Source: Bemisia tabaci (taxonomy: Eukaryota; Arthropoda; Insecta; Hemiptera; Aleyrodidae). From it: DNA of 64,000 bases. How positions within the stretch are numbered: position 1 is the stretch's first letter; each line of letters starts with the position of its first letter. Below the pieces are notes generated by a model, which saw only the letters and a program-made list of their open reading frames with translations, did not search any database and had not been told where the DNA came from. Positions 20,750 through 30,713 of this stretch are shown here, one piece after another. Made by a program: the position numbers and the translations under genes. The stretch spans positions 44,862,157 to 44,926,156 of the forward strand of contig NC_092797.1 in NCBI RefSeq assembly GCF_918797505.1, in the 5' to 3' direction.

Positions 20750-20785
20750 CTTCTTATCGTGCGTTCCATTTCCTTCCGTTGCCAT
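20750..20785 (-). CDS. Putative first coding exon (12 codons)
   Basis: On the minus strand, ATG in the strong context AACCATGG starts a 12-codon reading frame (MATEGNGTHDKK) that stops exactly at a donor, AAG|GTTAGTG, in phase 0. The whole exon spans 20750-20814 and starts after an excellent acceptor, TTTTCTTTCTGTTGACAG, so a 5' UTR exon lies further right. Asn6-Gly-Thr is an N-glycosylation sequon, as expected for an extracellular N-terminus. Strand, order and phase 0 all match the receptor exon at 8479-8659. A joined start would resemble the short, signal-less N-termini of some insect DH44 receptors. That link is inference, and an unrelated gene is equally possible. Confidence 0.45.
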
Positions 20786-20814
20786 GGTTACATCCGGAGA
20801 CTCAGCTGATAGAC
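20786..20814 (-). promoter_or_regulatory. 5' UTR part of exon with a start-stop uORF
   Basis: The leader contains ATGTAA two bases before the main ATG (GGATGTAACCATGG). This minimal start-stop unit could load or delay ribosomes at the main start. The acceptor AG lies just outside at 20815-20816 in minus sense. Confidence 0.4.
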
Positions 20815-21229
20815 CTGTCAACAGAAAGAAAACATGCTCGATTAGCAAAAGTTTATTCTCAAGTTTAACGAGCAAGTAGTAGCCGCGCGCTTGAGGTATA
20901 TCTGTATGTTACATGTTCCAAGTTTTCTGTGCAAAAGTAGTCTGTGCACAGAGGAAACCAGGACAATGAATTCCTTAATTTTAGGTAGATGCGCATAAAC
21001 ATTCGCAAACCAAGAATGGCTGCGCACAGAGTCTTCAGAGTTCTATCGCTTCCCGGTTTTATAATTTTGCACAAAAATGGCTGGCTTGTATTTGAGGAGT
21101 TGACCGTCAAAAATGTTTGCCCCTAAAAATATTGATGTGAAACTAAGACGTGAAGTGCAGGATGTCACCTCGAGAAACTACCATAAAAGCAAATCGAGTC
21201 ATGATCGTGTATTTTCACCGTGTATCTGT

Positions 21230-21345
21230 TGGTCCAGCAAGGGAAAGGACGCGCGTTGATGACGGCGCAGAAATACGACTATTCGTGCTTGACAGATGTC
21301 CGTGTTGCATCTGCAAAATTGAAGGCGCGATAGTGTGAGGCGTGA
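21230..21345 (-). repeat. Element C, copy c
   Basis: The minus strand holds GCGCCTTCAAT (21328 downward) and GCACGAATAGTCG (21288 downward), 40 bases apart as in copies a and b. The stem GCAGATGCAAC can pair with GT(C)GTATTTCTGC. The following GTCATCAACGCGCGTCCTTT also matches copy a. It is joined to an A-type half element at its other side exactly as copy a is. Confidence 0.6.
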
Positions 21346-21490
21346 ATGAAAAACGCCGTATGAGCCTTCAGACGTTGCCATTTTTTTTTCAATAAAAAAC
21401 AAATTCACTGGGAAAATTCTGAATATTCTTCCTACAATTTTCAGGAAATTTTTTCTCGATTCAATATAAAATATCTGAAAATTCCATATA
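21340..21490. mobile_element. Family A half element
   Basis: GAATGAAAAACGCCGTATGA, GCCTTCAGACGTTGCC and TCAATAAAAAACAAATTCAC give the left half of family A. Sequence similarity fades after ATCTGAAAATTCC and no right terminus follows. Confidence 0.7.
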
Positions 21491-22381
21491 TTAATAAAAT
21501 TGAACTATAAAATCAAAGTCAATGGACACAGTTTTAATTACGGTTACCTGACATAATGAAAGAAATAAATGTTCATTTTACATTGACTTTCATTTGATAC
21601 AGCTCAATAAAGTAAACAACGCATCACATGATTATTTTCATTCAGTTTTCAAAGAAAGTGATGGGTTACATTTAATGTAAGACTTCATTTGATAAAACAA
21701 TGTGTATCTTGTATTAGTATGAAACTCTTGCATCGATTGGAAGATGAGAGCTGCCAGCAATAAAAAGCGTTGTACCATAAACTCCTTTTGATCTTTGTCT
21801 ACCAATACTCAGTTGCTTCCAGCAAGGGACGTCGTTTCATACTTCAAGCGGCCTTATTATTATTGAGGCATTTTTTGTTTAAGCAGGTCAAATGGTCCAT
21901 CCAAGTGATGCGTCGGTGTTGCAGGTTTTTGAGGCATCGTAATTTTCAATAGAAACTAATGAAATACGCCGATATGCAAGTACAATTGGGCAAATTGGCA
22001 ACTCGGCTCTATGATATACGCAAGGTCGTTCGAATTTTATGTCACCTTAGAATGCCGAATGAATGGAAATTATGCTCGAATGCCTCGTTTCAAAGTCGAA
22101 CTTTAACGAAGGACAGCTAACACAATTGAAATTCACAATGTGAACTACGAATTATTCCCAACAAAGAAGATACGATTCGTTTCAATGTTATAGCGTAAAG
22201 ATCTACGTCTGATCACAAAATTTAATATTTCTAAAAACGGAGAATAAATATACATATTTAGATTACATTTTGGAGTAAATTTACTGAAGTCACAGATGGT
22301 GAATTACGTGTGATGAGTAATTGAGATTTATGGCAATGACCTGAGCTTTTCACGGTGCGCTAGGTGTTTCTTACACAGTAG
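21491..22381. other. Unassigned AT-rich stretch
   Basis: No gene or repeat structure recognised, apart from a weak tendency to ATTTTACATTGACTTTCATTTGA-like runs near 21530-21680 on both strands. Confidence 0.35.
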
Positions 22382-22510
22382 TGCCAGCCAGCGGCCAGCG
22401 CGAAACGCGCATTGGCGCCTACAAACCTAACAGGCGGGATACTTCACGCGTTGCGCAATGCGTGAAGTATTCCTGTTAGGTTTGTAGGCGCCAGTGCGTC
22501 GCCGCTCCGC
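22382..22510. mobile_element. Family N palindromic element, copy 1
   Basis: GCGCATTGGCGCCTACAAAC, CTAACAGG...ATACTTCACGCG and its inverse CGTGAAGTATTCCTGTTAGG, TTTGTAGGCGCCAGTGCG surround the short centre TTGCGCAATG. The outer arms are AGCGGCCAGCGCGAA / GCCGCTCCGCT. The same palindrome is at 56926-57062. Confidence 0.75.
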
Positions 22511-22739
22511 TTTGAGTAAGGCTCTGATATTTAATCTGGCGGAGTCAGCGTTTTTCATCACATGATTTTGAAATGTTTGCACGCTCTGTATGGATTAATT
22601 TCATTTTAATTGATTAAAAAAAATATGTATTAAAGGAAAATATAATGTGTGTTTTGTAAATATTAAGGTGTTTCCGTATCAAACTTAATGCTTTTCAAAG
22701 CACACGAATTTCTACACAATTTCTTATAGCCTTTCATAG

Positions 22740-23105
22740 CAGATGACGGTAAGGTGTATAATCCGGCGATAGGAACTATCGCCCACCTTCATAATTTTTT
22801 ATCGCTTCGTATAGCCCGGCCGTATGATTTTCTCCGCATTCTACAGCCAGCTATATGATTTTCTGTAGCCTTTTTTAGCCGGCTATAATAATTCTTATAG
22901 TATTTTGAAACGCAGCTCCTATCGCCAATTTTTACCAGGGCAGCTATTGCTAAATTTAACTGGGCAATTTAATTTTTTATAAAGGAACTTTCATGCAAAT
23001 TTAAGGGGTTTGCATCGCGCAGGGCCGTTTTCATGTAAAAAAATAAATTGCCCAATTAAATCTGGCAATAGCTGATGTGCGACTTGGTTTCTTTCTGCCC
23101 AACGC
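22740..23105. repeat. Family O motifs and family H element copy 1
   Basis: 22740-22915 carries repeated ATAGCC(G)GGC-type motifs (CCGGCTATAATAATTC, TATAGCCCGGCCGTATG) also seen at 37240-37345. 22935-23105 is a palindromic H element: GGGCAGCTATTGCTAAATTT, AACTGGGCAATTTAATTTTT left, and AAATAAATTGCCCAATTAAA, TCTGGCAATAGCTGATG right. Its end, GACTTGGTTTCTTTCTGCCC, equals the H terminus at 53420-53985. Confidence 0.6.
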
Positions 23106-25425
23106 GAGCCAATTTTGATGTATTCATGTCCTAGGTCGTTTCCTTCAATCGTGTCGTGTCGCATTCAGGGATTTATGAATGATCTGGAGCAGTTCCTCGA
23201 GATTAGTGGAAAAACTTCGAAGCCTGGATATCAAAAGTCTGAATTTCGTGGTAAAAGAAACTAATTTATTAAATATCAAACAGAATGCACCCTGTCTGGG
23301 AGTGAATCTCTCTTACTTTTAGATGATCTTCTTAAAAACCCATCCTTGCAACTCCAACCCACCCATTCAGCATGATACGTATAAGGTTGGCGCTAAACGC
23401 ATCCGTCTCAAAAATGCTTTCCTCAAAGGCGAGCACGGGAACTTCATTCCAGAATTACTCTCACACAGTGCCGTAATACGAGTGTTTCTCGGGGGTTTCG
23501 TTGTCACATTCGTGTCAAAATCAACATTTTTATTCACTGCGGTACCCTCAGTATGTGAATTTTATTCCCAATCCAACAACCTCACCGCTGAAGGGTTGCC
23601 ACATAGGGAAGTTAACCACAAATCTTTGCCCCTTTAACTGAAGGGCGTAACTCCTCTTTGCGATGAGCCTTGCCGTTCATATACCTCAAATCTCTCTTGG
23701 ATCCATCTAAATGTGTACTTATGCCGTTTTGTCGGCCGAACAATGGATTCTTCGCGTCTTAAGTAGGCGAATTCTTTCACAACTAGCGCAACTCTGCCGA
23801 GTGCATTCCACTCGAATGCACTCCCGCAGCGTCACGAGACTAAGTTCATCCGCTGACGAAACCGCGCAAATGCACTTTCAGATGTCCGTTGAGTTCCACG
23901 CTTCCCGGGTCCCACCCGAGGATAGAGATACGTCTTTTTGGCCGACGGGACGACGAAAAAAGAGCGTTTGAGGTCATCGTCAAAGCTTGCACTTACTTTA
24001 TCTCGACTACACTTCGCGCCACTATCATTTAGCCGCCTTCGTCTGTCTGCCGACGATGTGGAAATTAAATTTCCAGACCTCGTATTGTTCTCTCGAGGGT
24101 CGGGTGGATTTAATCTCGCTTTGTAGCTGCTCCTCCTCGAGTTAATCACGGCCGCGACCCGAGATAAAGTTCCTTAAGTTTGGCACGGAACGAGCTCCCT
24201 CATCAGTAACCGTTTCGCTGGGATCTTTTGGAATCGTCGTGTGCGGGTAAACGATGGGTAATTGACGCTCTTTGTGGCAAGATCGTCGATGGTATAGTTT
24301 CAACTGAACCTTAGAGGAACCGGGGGGAATGAGGAGGAGGAGGAGAGGGGGAGGAGGAGGAGAGGGTGGGGGCAAAAGTTGATAGGACACGAAAGTCGTT
24401 AGAGAACGAGTGAACATGTACTCGCTTAACCCTCCATGGCATGAATTAATTTTATATCTCAGATTCCAAGGGACACTAATCTATTTTGAAGCTCGCCTAA
24501 AAAACCGTAGAGTACCGATTTTGTTTTTATAATTTTAAATTTTTGGAAATCAGTTTACAAAAAAAGGAAAAACGAATCAAAATTTGCAAAATCATGGCAC
24601 AGAGAAAAGATTCAATTTTTAACCCCTCCCCCTCTCAAGTTGTTATGAAGTCATAACGTTATGCCATAAAAGGTTAAAGTGTTCATACTGGTACACCCCC
24701 ATGAAATAGGCAGCAATTAACTTACTTGCATCGTTGCAAATTGAGGTATAAATCACGTCAACCTCGGTGAAGAGAAAACGTGGAACTGCGCACTCGTAAA
24801 AATGTCATCAGCGGTAATCGTGATTTTCTGGCATCGAGACGAGGCGAAACTGGCAAAGGCGCTCTGAGCAACTATTCCGCCTCGGAAGTGTTGCACAGTA
24901 TCAGACGAAAATGAAGGCGCTCGAACGTACGTAAATTGACTGGTATCGTTTTCCACAATGCAGACTCGGAGATCGAAAACCCGTGATTCTATAGTCTCGT
25001 GAAGTAACGAAGTTTTTTGATTCTTTGGAGACTAACGTCATGGATAAAAAAAAATCTCGCTTACATGACGCAAAATTTCATGGTCCAGGTACCTCCCGTT
25101 CTCAATAACTTGTAGGAAATGGACTCCAGGTAACTAAAATCGTTGTTTGCAGTTCTGAGATTCGTAAATGTTTTACCCAAGACATACCAAAGGAACCGAG
25201 GTCAGCTTCCTTTGGTAAGTTTCTGGTGACAAAAGGGTCATTTGAGCCAATGTTCAATCCTTGTAACCTTTTTTTTTTTCTCTTCATGTGTTATTTTTAA
25301 AACAACTCCATCCCACGTCTCAAAATGTGCAGATATTCCGGAAAAAAAACAGTCACAATCGTAAGAACAGAAGCAAGAAAAACCCCTGAAAAGGGGCAGG
25401 AAGAAGAAGGTGAGGTTTAAAATAG
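23106..25425. other. Unassigned stretch, locally CpG-rich
   Basis: No gene can be supported. The 23711-24180 part is richer in CpG and contains overlapping ORFs on both strands (86-105 codons) without domains. It might be a promoter-type CpG-rich region. A GGA microsatellite sits at 24328-24372. The ORF at 23323-23637 shows no signal peptide, repeat or known motif. Confidence 0.35.
24328..24372. repeat. GGA microsatellite
   Basis: An imperfect run of GAGGAGGAGGAGAGGGGGAG type, purine-only over about 45 bp, ending in GGGTGGGGG. The minus-strand proline-rich ORF across it is a by-product. Confidence 0.8.
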
Positions 25426-25675
25426 AGGTCCCGAGGAAAAATGCCGCATGAACATTCAAGCGTTGCCAAATCTGCTCCGATAAAATATATGCTTTCGAAA
25501 AAAATATACAAATATTTCGACTTGAAACTTTCAGGCACACCAGAGAACATTGCTAATAAAACCCTCCAAAAATTTCAATGAAAATCATCCGTATGTCTCT
25601 CGGAAAATTCATGTTTTCTGTGAATGAATTTGGCAACATGGGGATCCTCTTACGACGTTTTTCCCGGCCAGGCAG
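25426..25675. mobile_element. Family A MITE, copy 9
   Basis: The left end GTCCCGAGGAAAAATGCCGC continues ATGAACATTCAAGCGTTGCC. The right end includes TTACGACGTTTTTCCCGGCC then AGGCAG. The termini are mutated but the arms are clear. Confidence 0.8.
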
Positions 25676-26225
25676 CACGTTGATAAAACCCGACGCAAGA
25701 TGAGCTCTCGGTGGCGTGCCACCTGTCACTCGCTAATTCTCGCGTGTACCGCGGCGCCAACCAAAAACCGCGCTCACACGCGGCGTTCCCGAGGGCGTTG
25801 CGCGGTTTCCGCCGAGGGGTCTGGAGCATTTCCATCTGTGACGTGCTTACATTACCACCCTATCGGTCGCGGGGGGCTCGAAGTCACGGCGCGGTCCTCC
25901 CCTGAATATTTGAATGTGTTTACCATAAACACGACCCCGCGTCGCGAGTCGCGCGTCGAGGGAACTTTTTAAGCCGCGCTGATGCGAGTGCAGATGACAT
26001 GCAACCGCCACCCCGCGGATTACAATGTCACGGGGAGTTGTCATGTTTTGATCCGGTGTCTTGCTGTGGTTTATAGCCCCTGTGTATTCGTCATCGGAGA
26101 TCTCTATTTATCCCCCCGAAATTCTTTGCCTCCCCCTCCCATTCTTTAGCCCCGTCAAACTACTCCTGACCTGAGCTGTAATTTATATAATCGTCCTCGC
26201 GATGCCCCTCACTTGGACGGCGTTA
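25676..26225. other. CpG-rich unassigned stretch
   Basis: The sequence is GC-rich relative to its flanks (for example CGCGCTCACACGCGGCGTTC) with small ORFs on both strands. No domain, signal peptide or splice-bounded exon could be supported. It could be a CpG-rich promoter region. Confidence 0.35.
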
Positions 26226-26614
26226 CGCAAAAAGGAAGCAACCCACTTCAGTTATTGCCAAGTTTAATTGGGCAATTCAATTGTTCACATGAAAATGGTT
26301 GTGCGAATTTGTGTGCCAAATTCAGTGAATTTTCTGCATGGTCCGAAGCAAATGCTTTGAAATTTTCAATGGAATCCACAAAGGAATATTTTGAATATTT
26401 TCAAAGAGAAAATTTGGCAGCGTTCGATGTTTTTTCTTACAGTGGCGTGGCGTGCTTTGCGGTATCGATTGATCTGTCATTCAAACTTGTGGAAAAGGAT
26501 CGATAAACAGGGTGTTCGCAGTGAAAACCTTGATAATCGATCATTTACCATAGCTTAAAATGGAGAAATATCGATAATCGATCATTCACACCACGCCACT
26601 GTTTTCTTAAGACG
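26226..26614. mobile_element. H/A chimeric element interrupted by family B
   Basis: The left part (GCAAAAAGGAAGCAACCCAC, CAGTTATTGCCAAGTTTAAT, TGGGCAATTCAA) is family H. The right part (AAATTTGGCAGCGTTCGATG, TTTTTTCTTA ... TTTTCTTAAGACGGCAG) is an A-type right end cut by copy 5 of family B. The same H-left/A-right arrangement occurs at 30470-30713, so the chimera was itself mobile or duplicated. Confidence 0.7.
26440..26601. mobile_element. Family B hAT-like MITE, copy 5
   Basis: It runs from CAGTGGCGTGGCGTGCTTTG to CATTCACACCACGCCACTG and is flanked by TTTTCTTA on both sides, a perfect 8-bp target duplication. The target is the right terminus of an A-type element, proving it inserted later than that copy. 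Confidence 0.92.
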
Positions 26615-26629
26615 GCAGAGTAGCTTAGA

Positions 26630-26765
26630 ATTACTTTGATGGCTAAGGAACATTACTGTCTATTTGCGAGCTGCCTTTGTAGGATGAAGAGAAAACGTCG
26701 CCATTTTTGTGATTTGGAGGTTGGATTTGCAATATTTCCATACATTACAGCGCTCCCCCACAGAA
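26630..26765. repeat. Unnamed dispersed repeat
   Basis: GTCGCCATTTTTGTGATTTG, GAGGTTGGATTTGCAAT and CATTACAGCGCTCC align with 2965-3050. No terminal structure was resolved. Confidence 0.5.
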
Positions 26766-26821
26766 TTGGAAGAAAAAAAAAAAACCAAAAACATCAGCTT
26801 GCGTATTTCATCCAGTACCCG

Positions 26822-27174
26822 AATAAAAAAACCTCGTGCGTGGGACCCGAAGTTTAGGTCATACATGGATCTCTGAAGTTTTTGGATTTGAACACTTTAG
26901 GTCTAGCTGTCGAGGTTCGGATCACACATCTTAAACTTCAGTTCTGACATCTGAAGTACTTCAGATGTGAGAACCGAAGTATTTCGGATGTGGGAACCGA
27001 AGTTTTTCGGATGTAAAAACCGAAGTGTTTCTGATGTAAGAACTGAAGTTTCAGATGTGTGGTCCAAACCTCAGCAGCTGGACCTTAAGTGTTCGGATGC
27101 TCAATCCGAAAACTTCAGAGATTCATAAGACCTAAACTTCGGGTCCCACGCACGAAGTTTTTTTCTCCGTGTAG
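26822..27174. mobile_element. Palindromic element with internal 23-bp tandem repeats
   Basis: The outer arms CCTCGTGCGTGGGACCCGAA, GTTTAGGTCATACATGGATC, TCTGAAGTTTT are inverted at the right end (AAAACTTCAGAGATTCATAA, GACCTAAACTTCGGGTCCCA, CGCACGAAG), with second arms GGTTCGGATCACACATCT / AGATGTGTGGTCCAAACC. The centre (26945-27060) holds about five tandem units of 23 bp, each close to TTCGGATGTGAGAACCGAAG plus three bases. Each unit also has a GAACCGAAG / CTTCGG-like symmetry. Confidence 0.8.
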
Positions 27175-28195
27175 AATGCGGTAAAGTTGCTAACTTATTG
27201 ATGCCAAAATTATCAGTACCGTTAGGTGGTATTGTTCTTTAGTCCTCGCTATGTAAGTGTGTGCCGTGATGTACAATGCTAGACCCGTAAATTTCTTGTT
27301 AGTAAATGAAAAGAATGTTAAAATGTTTTTTTCATTTCTAAACCGGAAAAAATTCTCGCTAAAATGGAGAAGCATGTCCAAAAGTTAACTCTAGGTTTCG
27401 CTAGGCGTCTGATATTCCAAGTAAAGGCTCATTTCATGAATACTTAAAGATCGAAGACTCGCGTCTTCAATGCATAACCAGAAGAGTGTGAAGAAGAGGT
27501 AGAATTCCCTTCCTTTTATCATTTTGCCTTTGGAATGCAAATTCGAAAAAAGAGGAATGATTGCATTTCCATCTCCTTTCTCATCCAGGACTCTGAATTC
27601 AGCGAGCCATATCAGGAGCTACCCCGAGCGCCCGTTTCTCGACTTTTAAAATGCGAGTTGACTGTAAAATTTATTATCAAAGTTAAATACTTATGATTAA
27701 AAAGTTCAAGATCCCGTTAAATAAAGGAAGAGGGTCAATAATTGATTTCCTCTTTCGTCGCGAGAGGGAGATGGTAGGCGCTTTCCCCTAAATCCCATTA
27801 AAAGTCTGGCCTTATTATTCATTGAGATATTCCTCCAGGTGCTAGTGAGCGTCAATAATTCAACTGCAACAAAGAACGCTGATTTTCGAATTTCACGCGC
27901 AGATTACTTTATTAGAATGTTGATAAATTTGACGGTTTTGCGCTGTTTTAAATGGGCGTAATAACGCACCAATGATCAAAATACTCAACTTTTGGGACTG
28001 AGCAACTTATGGGTCCTACATTTATTTACAACCCGATTCGCGAAACGAAAATTACTGAAATCAACCCCAGACGTGTAAATATTAACGATTTTACTTTGCA
28101 TTCGTCACGAGGATTTTAAATTTCTCTCTTACATAAGAAATCGAGGTTGTCATATTTTCATAGTGCAGAGACTATCAAAGAGACTAATATCGTAA
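27175..28195. other. Unassigned AT-rich stretch
   Basis: No gene or repeat family recognised. A minus 63-codon ORF (27190-27381) has no features. Confidence 0.35.
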
Positions 28196-28212
28196 AGCAC
28201 GCCACGCCACTG
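28196..28212. repeat. Solo family B terminus
   Basis: GCACGCCACGCCACTG equals the right end of family B, but no left part precedes it. It is a terminal remnant. Confidence 0.55.
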
Positions 28213-28248
28213 ATCAAGAATTTCCCGTGATCAGCCCACGGTACGCCG

Positions 28249-28481
28249 CACAGTGAATTGAGTCAATCAGAGAGATCGAACATGAAATATGTGACGAAAA
28301 CTGCACATTTTGATGCTCATTCCGGCACATTTTACATTTCAGGGGGTGCTTCTAGAAGAAAATTTCACGAGAGAACCAATGGAACCATTTTTAGAACCTC
28401 AAAGTTGTGTATAAACGGAGTTATAAGCCTTTAAAGTTTCCAAATTTTGTCCGACCTCTCCTATTGACTGGATCCACTGTG
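28249..28481. mobile_element. Family G MITE, copy 5 (full length)
   Basis: The left end is CACAGTGAATTGAGTCAATC and the right end CTATTGACTGGATCCACTGT plus G. The complementary extension GCCG / CGGC is present just outside. The arms include AGAGATCGAACATGAAAT and GTCCGACCTCT. The interior carries CACGAGAGAACCAATGGAAC as in copy 2. Confidence 0.85.
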
Positions 28482-28824
28482 CGGCGCGGTATGTGTATGA
28501 ACGGAGCCTCGTTTTCCGCAGAACATTATCTTCCGTGTAAGATCTTACTCTCTACTCCTGGCCGTGTTCTCTTGTCTTACCCCATTCTCAGACCAGAGGT
28601 GAGTGGACGGAGGGGAGGGGGAAGGGGGCAAATGGATGCTGACAAATCATGACCCATTCAAAAAGACGTGCGCTTCCCCGGAAAACGTGTGAGCTTTGAG
28701 CTTTGAACCCCGGCTCGTGTGTCTACTCCAGCTTTCCCGAATGAGAAATATCATGTCAAGCAGCCTTTGTTGTCAAATCTGCTGAGATTGGCAAACTCAG
28801 CAGCCGCCTTCAAGCATTACGTAA
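28482..28824. other. Unassigned stretch
   Basis: An open segment of about 77 bp at 28522-28598 lies between CGTTTTCCGCAG and GTGAGTGG and could be a small exon, but it has no recognisable protein. A GGAGGGGGAAGGGGG run lies at 28611-28628. Confidence 0.3.
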
Positions 28825-29030
28825 GGGGCCGCTCATAAAATACGTAACGCTAGATTTCGGATTTTTTTTACCCTCTCCTCTCGCGGTGACGTTTTTAAAA
28901 CGCAGGTCTCTACTTGCGTTACAGAAACGTCACCGTGAGTGGATGTTTTAACACGTAAAAACAAAATGATGTAACGTTGTTCTCGACCCCCCCCCCACCC
29001 TACACCGATACTCATTCTATGAACGACCCC
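28825..29030. mobile_element. Family X MITE, PIF/Harbinger-like
   Basis: The termini GGGGCCGCTCATAAAATACG and the inverse CATTCTATGAACGACCCC form a diverged inverted repeat starting with GGGG. TAA flanks both sides. A 3-bp TWA duplication with G-rich ends is characteristic of PIF/Harbinger elements. Inner arms (CGCGGTGACGTTTTTAAAAC / AGAAACGTCACCGTG) form a second dyad. Confidence 0.75.
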
Positions 29031-30469
29031 TAAGCTACTGGAGTAACGCCAGAGTTTGCCTCACGGAGTCGTAAGAGGAGGGAGGGGGTGAGGTCCAGTT
29101 TGTTGTAAATCAATCCATTAAAAAAGAAGCAGAAAAAAATGAAAATAGTTTTATTCGGCAATTTTCCAGACTTTCTCCATTTCTTTCCGTGAAATTGGGG
29201 GGGGGGGGGGCAAGCGGGTTCTAACAATAAGCTATTCCTATGTAGTTGAAAGAGAGGATGATAGTTTGTCTTGTGAGTACCTTATGGAAGGAGGGGTCAA
29301 CATTTGAGCCATTTGAACATTTTACTTACTTCTTAGCCGTCCTTCACGAAATAAAGATAAGACCTGATGGGATTTGATCGAAATCTGGCAGGCTTCATCG
29401 AAGATTTCTTTATTTTCTCACTTGCATGTTATTTTTACGAAAAACCTGAGCAATATAACGCCTTGGAGCTTACTAAGAATTTACTCTAGATTGAAAAGAA
29501 GCCTGATTTAAACGCTACATCATTAAAATTGAGTATCAGGACTTTAGTTATATTATCTTTGGGGAAGGTTGTTGTTAAAAAGCTGAAAGGTTGAATTTCC
29601 TTAAAGCTTGGATAGCATTGAACGTAAAATGATATAAACATGGCACTGATTGTGGGGATCCATCGGTTGTCACAATGACAGAGAAGTCTGAAATAAATAA
29701 TGCAGAATGAAGGGATGAAATAAGCAGGTTGAAGCAAGGGCGGTCTTTTTTTTTCATGCACCTCTCACTGCAGATAGACTTCTCCTGCTTTGAAGCAGAA
29801 GGAGTAAGAGTGTGCTTGAGGGATATTTTCAATCTTTGGTTAGTACCGTGCGTTCTCTAGATCACAGATATCGATTTTGATAGTATACTGCTGCGTTAAG
29901 AAAAAACACTTTGATTTCGGGACCTTTCCAAGATTTAACATAATTTAAGACTGAAAATCTGCTAGAATTTATGAGAATTGCTAACAAGGTATATAATAAT
30001 TAACAAAAAAGAAAAAACAGCGTGTCCAACTTTCAAGAATCGCCACTGCAGGGACGTGCTCCATGGGTCAAAATAAGCACTATTAAGGAGAAAAATTTCA
30101 TAGAGGAAGTCTTATTTTCATCAATAGAACACGCCTCTGTAGCCGGAGAGTTCAACTCTGAATCACCCTGTATTTTGAGGATTCTCAAAAAAGATTTTCG
30201 CGTCTGATGGGGGACAAAAGTGAGACTTATTACTAATTATTCTTACAAAAAAATTCCTGAGAATCGATCTTTGAAGTTTCCGACGGATAACCTATTCTCT
30301 CTTCCGGGTTTCTTTCACCGCGTTTATCAGAGGGCAAAACAACTCGTGTAACCCACAAAAATAAGTATTTGGGTACTAATCGATGAGAAAAGATCGATAG
30401 AGAAGAACCGTCGGAAAATTAGAGGAGACCCTCCAAATAGCCGTAAAAGTTGGCCGCTTTTAGCAGAGA
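29031..30469. other. Unassigned stretch with a G run
   Basis: A run of about 14 G lies near 29197. No gene is supported. Minus-strand ORFs at 29486-29832 overlap in two frames and show no recognisable domain. The region is AT-rich elsewhere. Confidence 0.35.
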
Positions 30470-30713
30470 GGAGCCAGGCGACATCAGTTATTGCCAAATT
30501 TAACCGGACAATTTAATTCTTTTGAAGAGAATTGTGGAAATTTATGAATATTTTTCCTCGAAATTTTTAGGAACTTTAGGTGAAATTACGAACAAAATTT
30601 TCTTAAAAATTGGAAGAAAAATATTCATAAGTTCACCAGGGGATTCTTGTTTTATGAAAGGAAATATGGCAACGCCTGAAGGTTCATGCGGCGTTTTTCC
30701 TTAGCACGACAGC
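30470..30713. mobile_element. H/A chimeric element, uninterrupted copy
   Basis: The left part AGCCAGGCGACATCAGTTAT, TGCCAAATTTAACCGGACAA is family H. It passes at about 30525 into A interior (AATATTTTTCCTCGAAATTT, TTAGGTGAAATTACGAAC) and the A right end GCGGCGTTTTTCCTTAGCAC plus GACAG. It has the same join as 26226-26614. Confidence 0.65.

Noticed and set aside
20616..20879. 87-codon plus-strand ORF
   Set aside because: It is antisense to the better-supported minus-strand exon with clear splice sites.
28522..28598. Possible exon between CGTTTTCCGCAG and GTGAGTGG
   Set aside because: Splice-like borders but no recognisable peptide or partner exon. Too weak to annotate.
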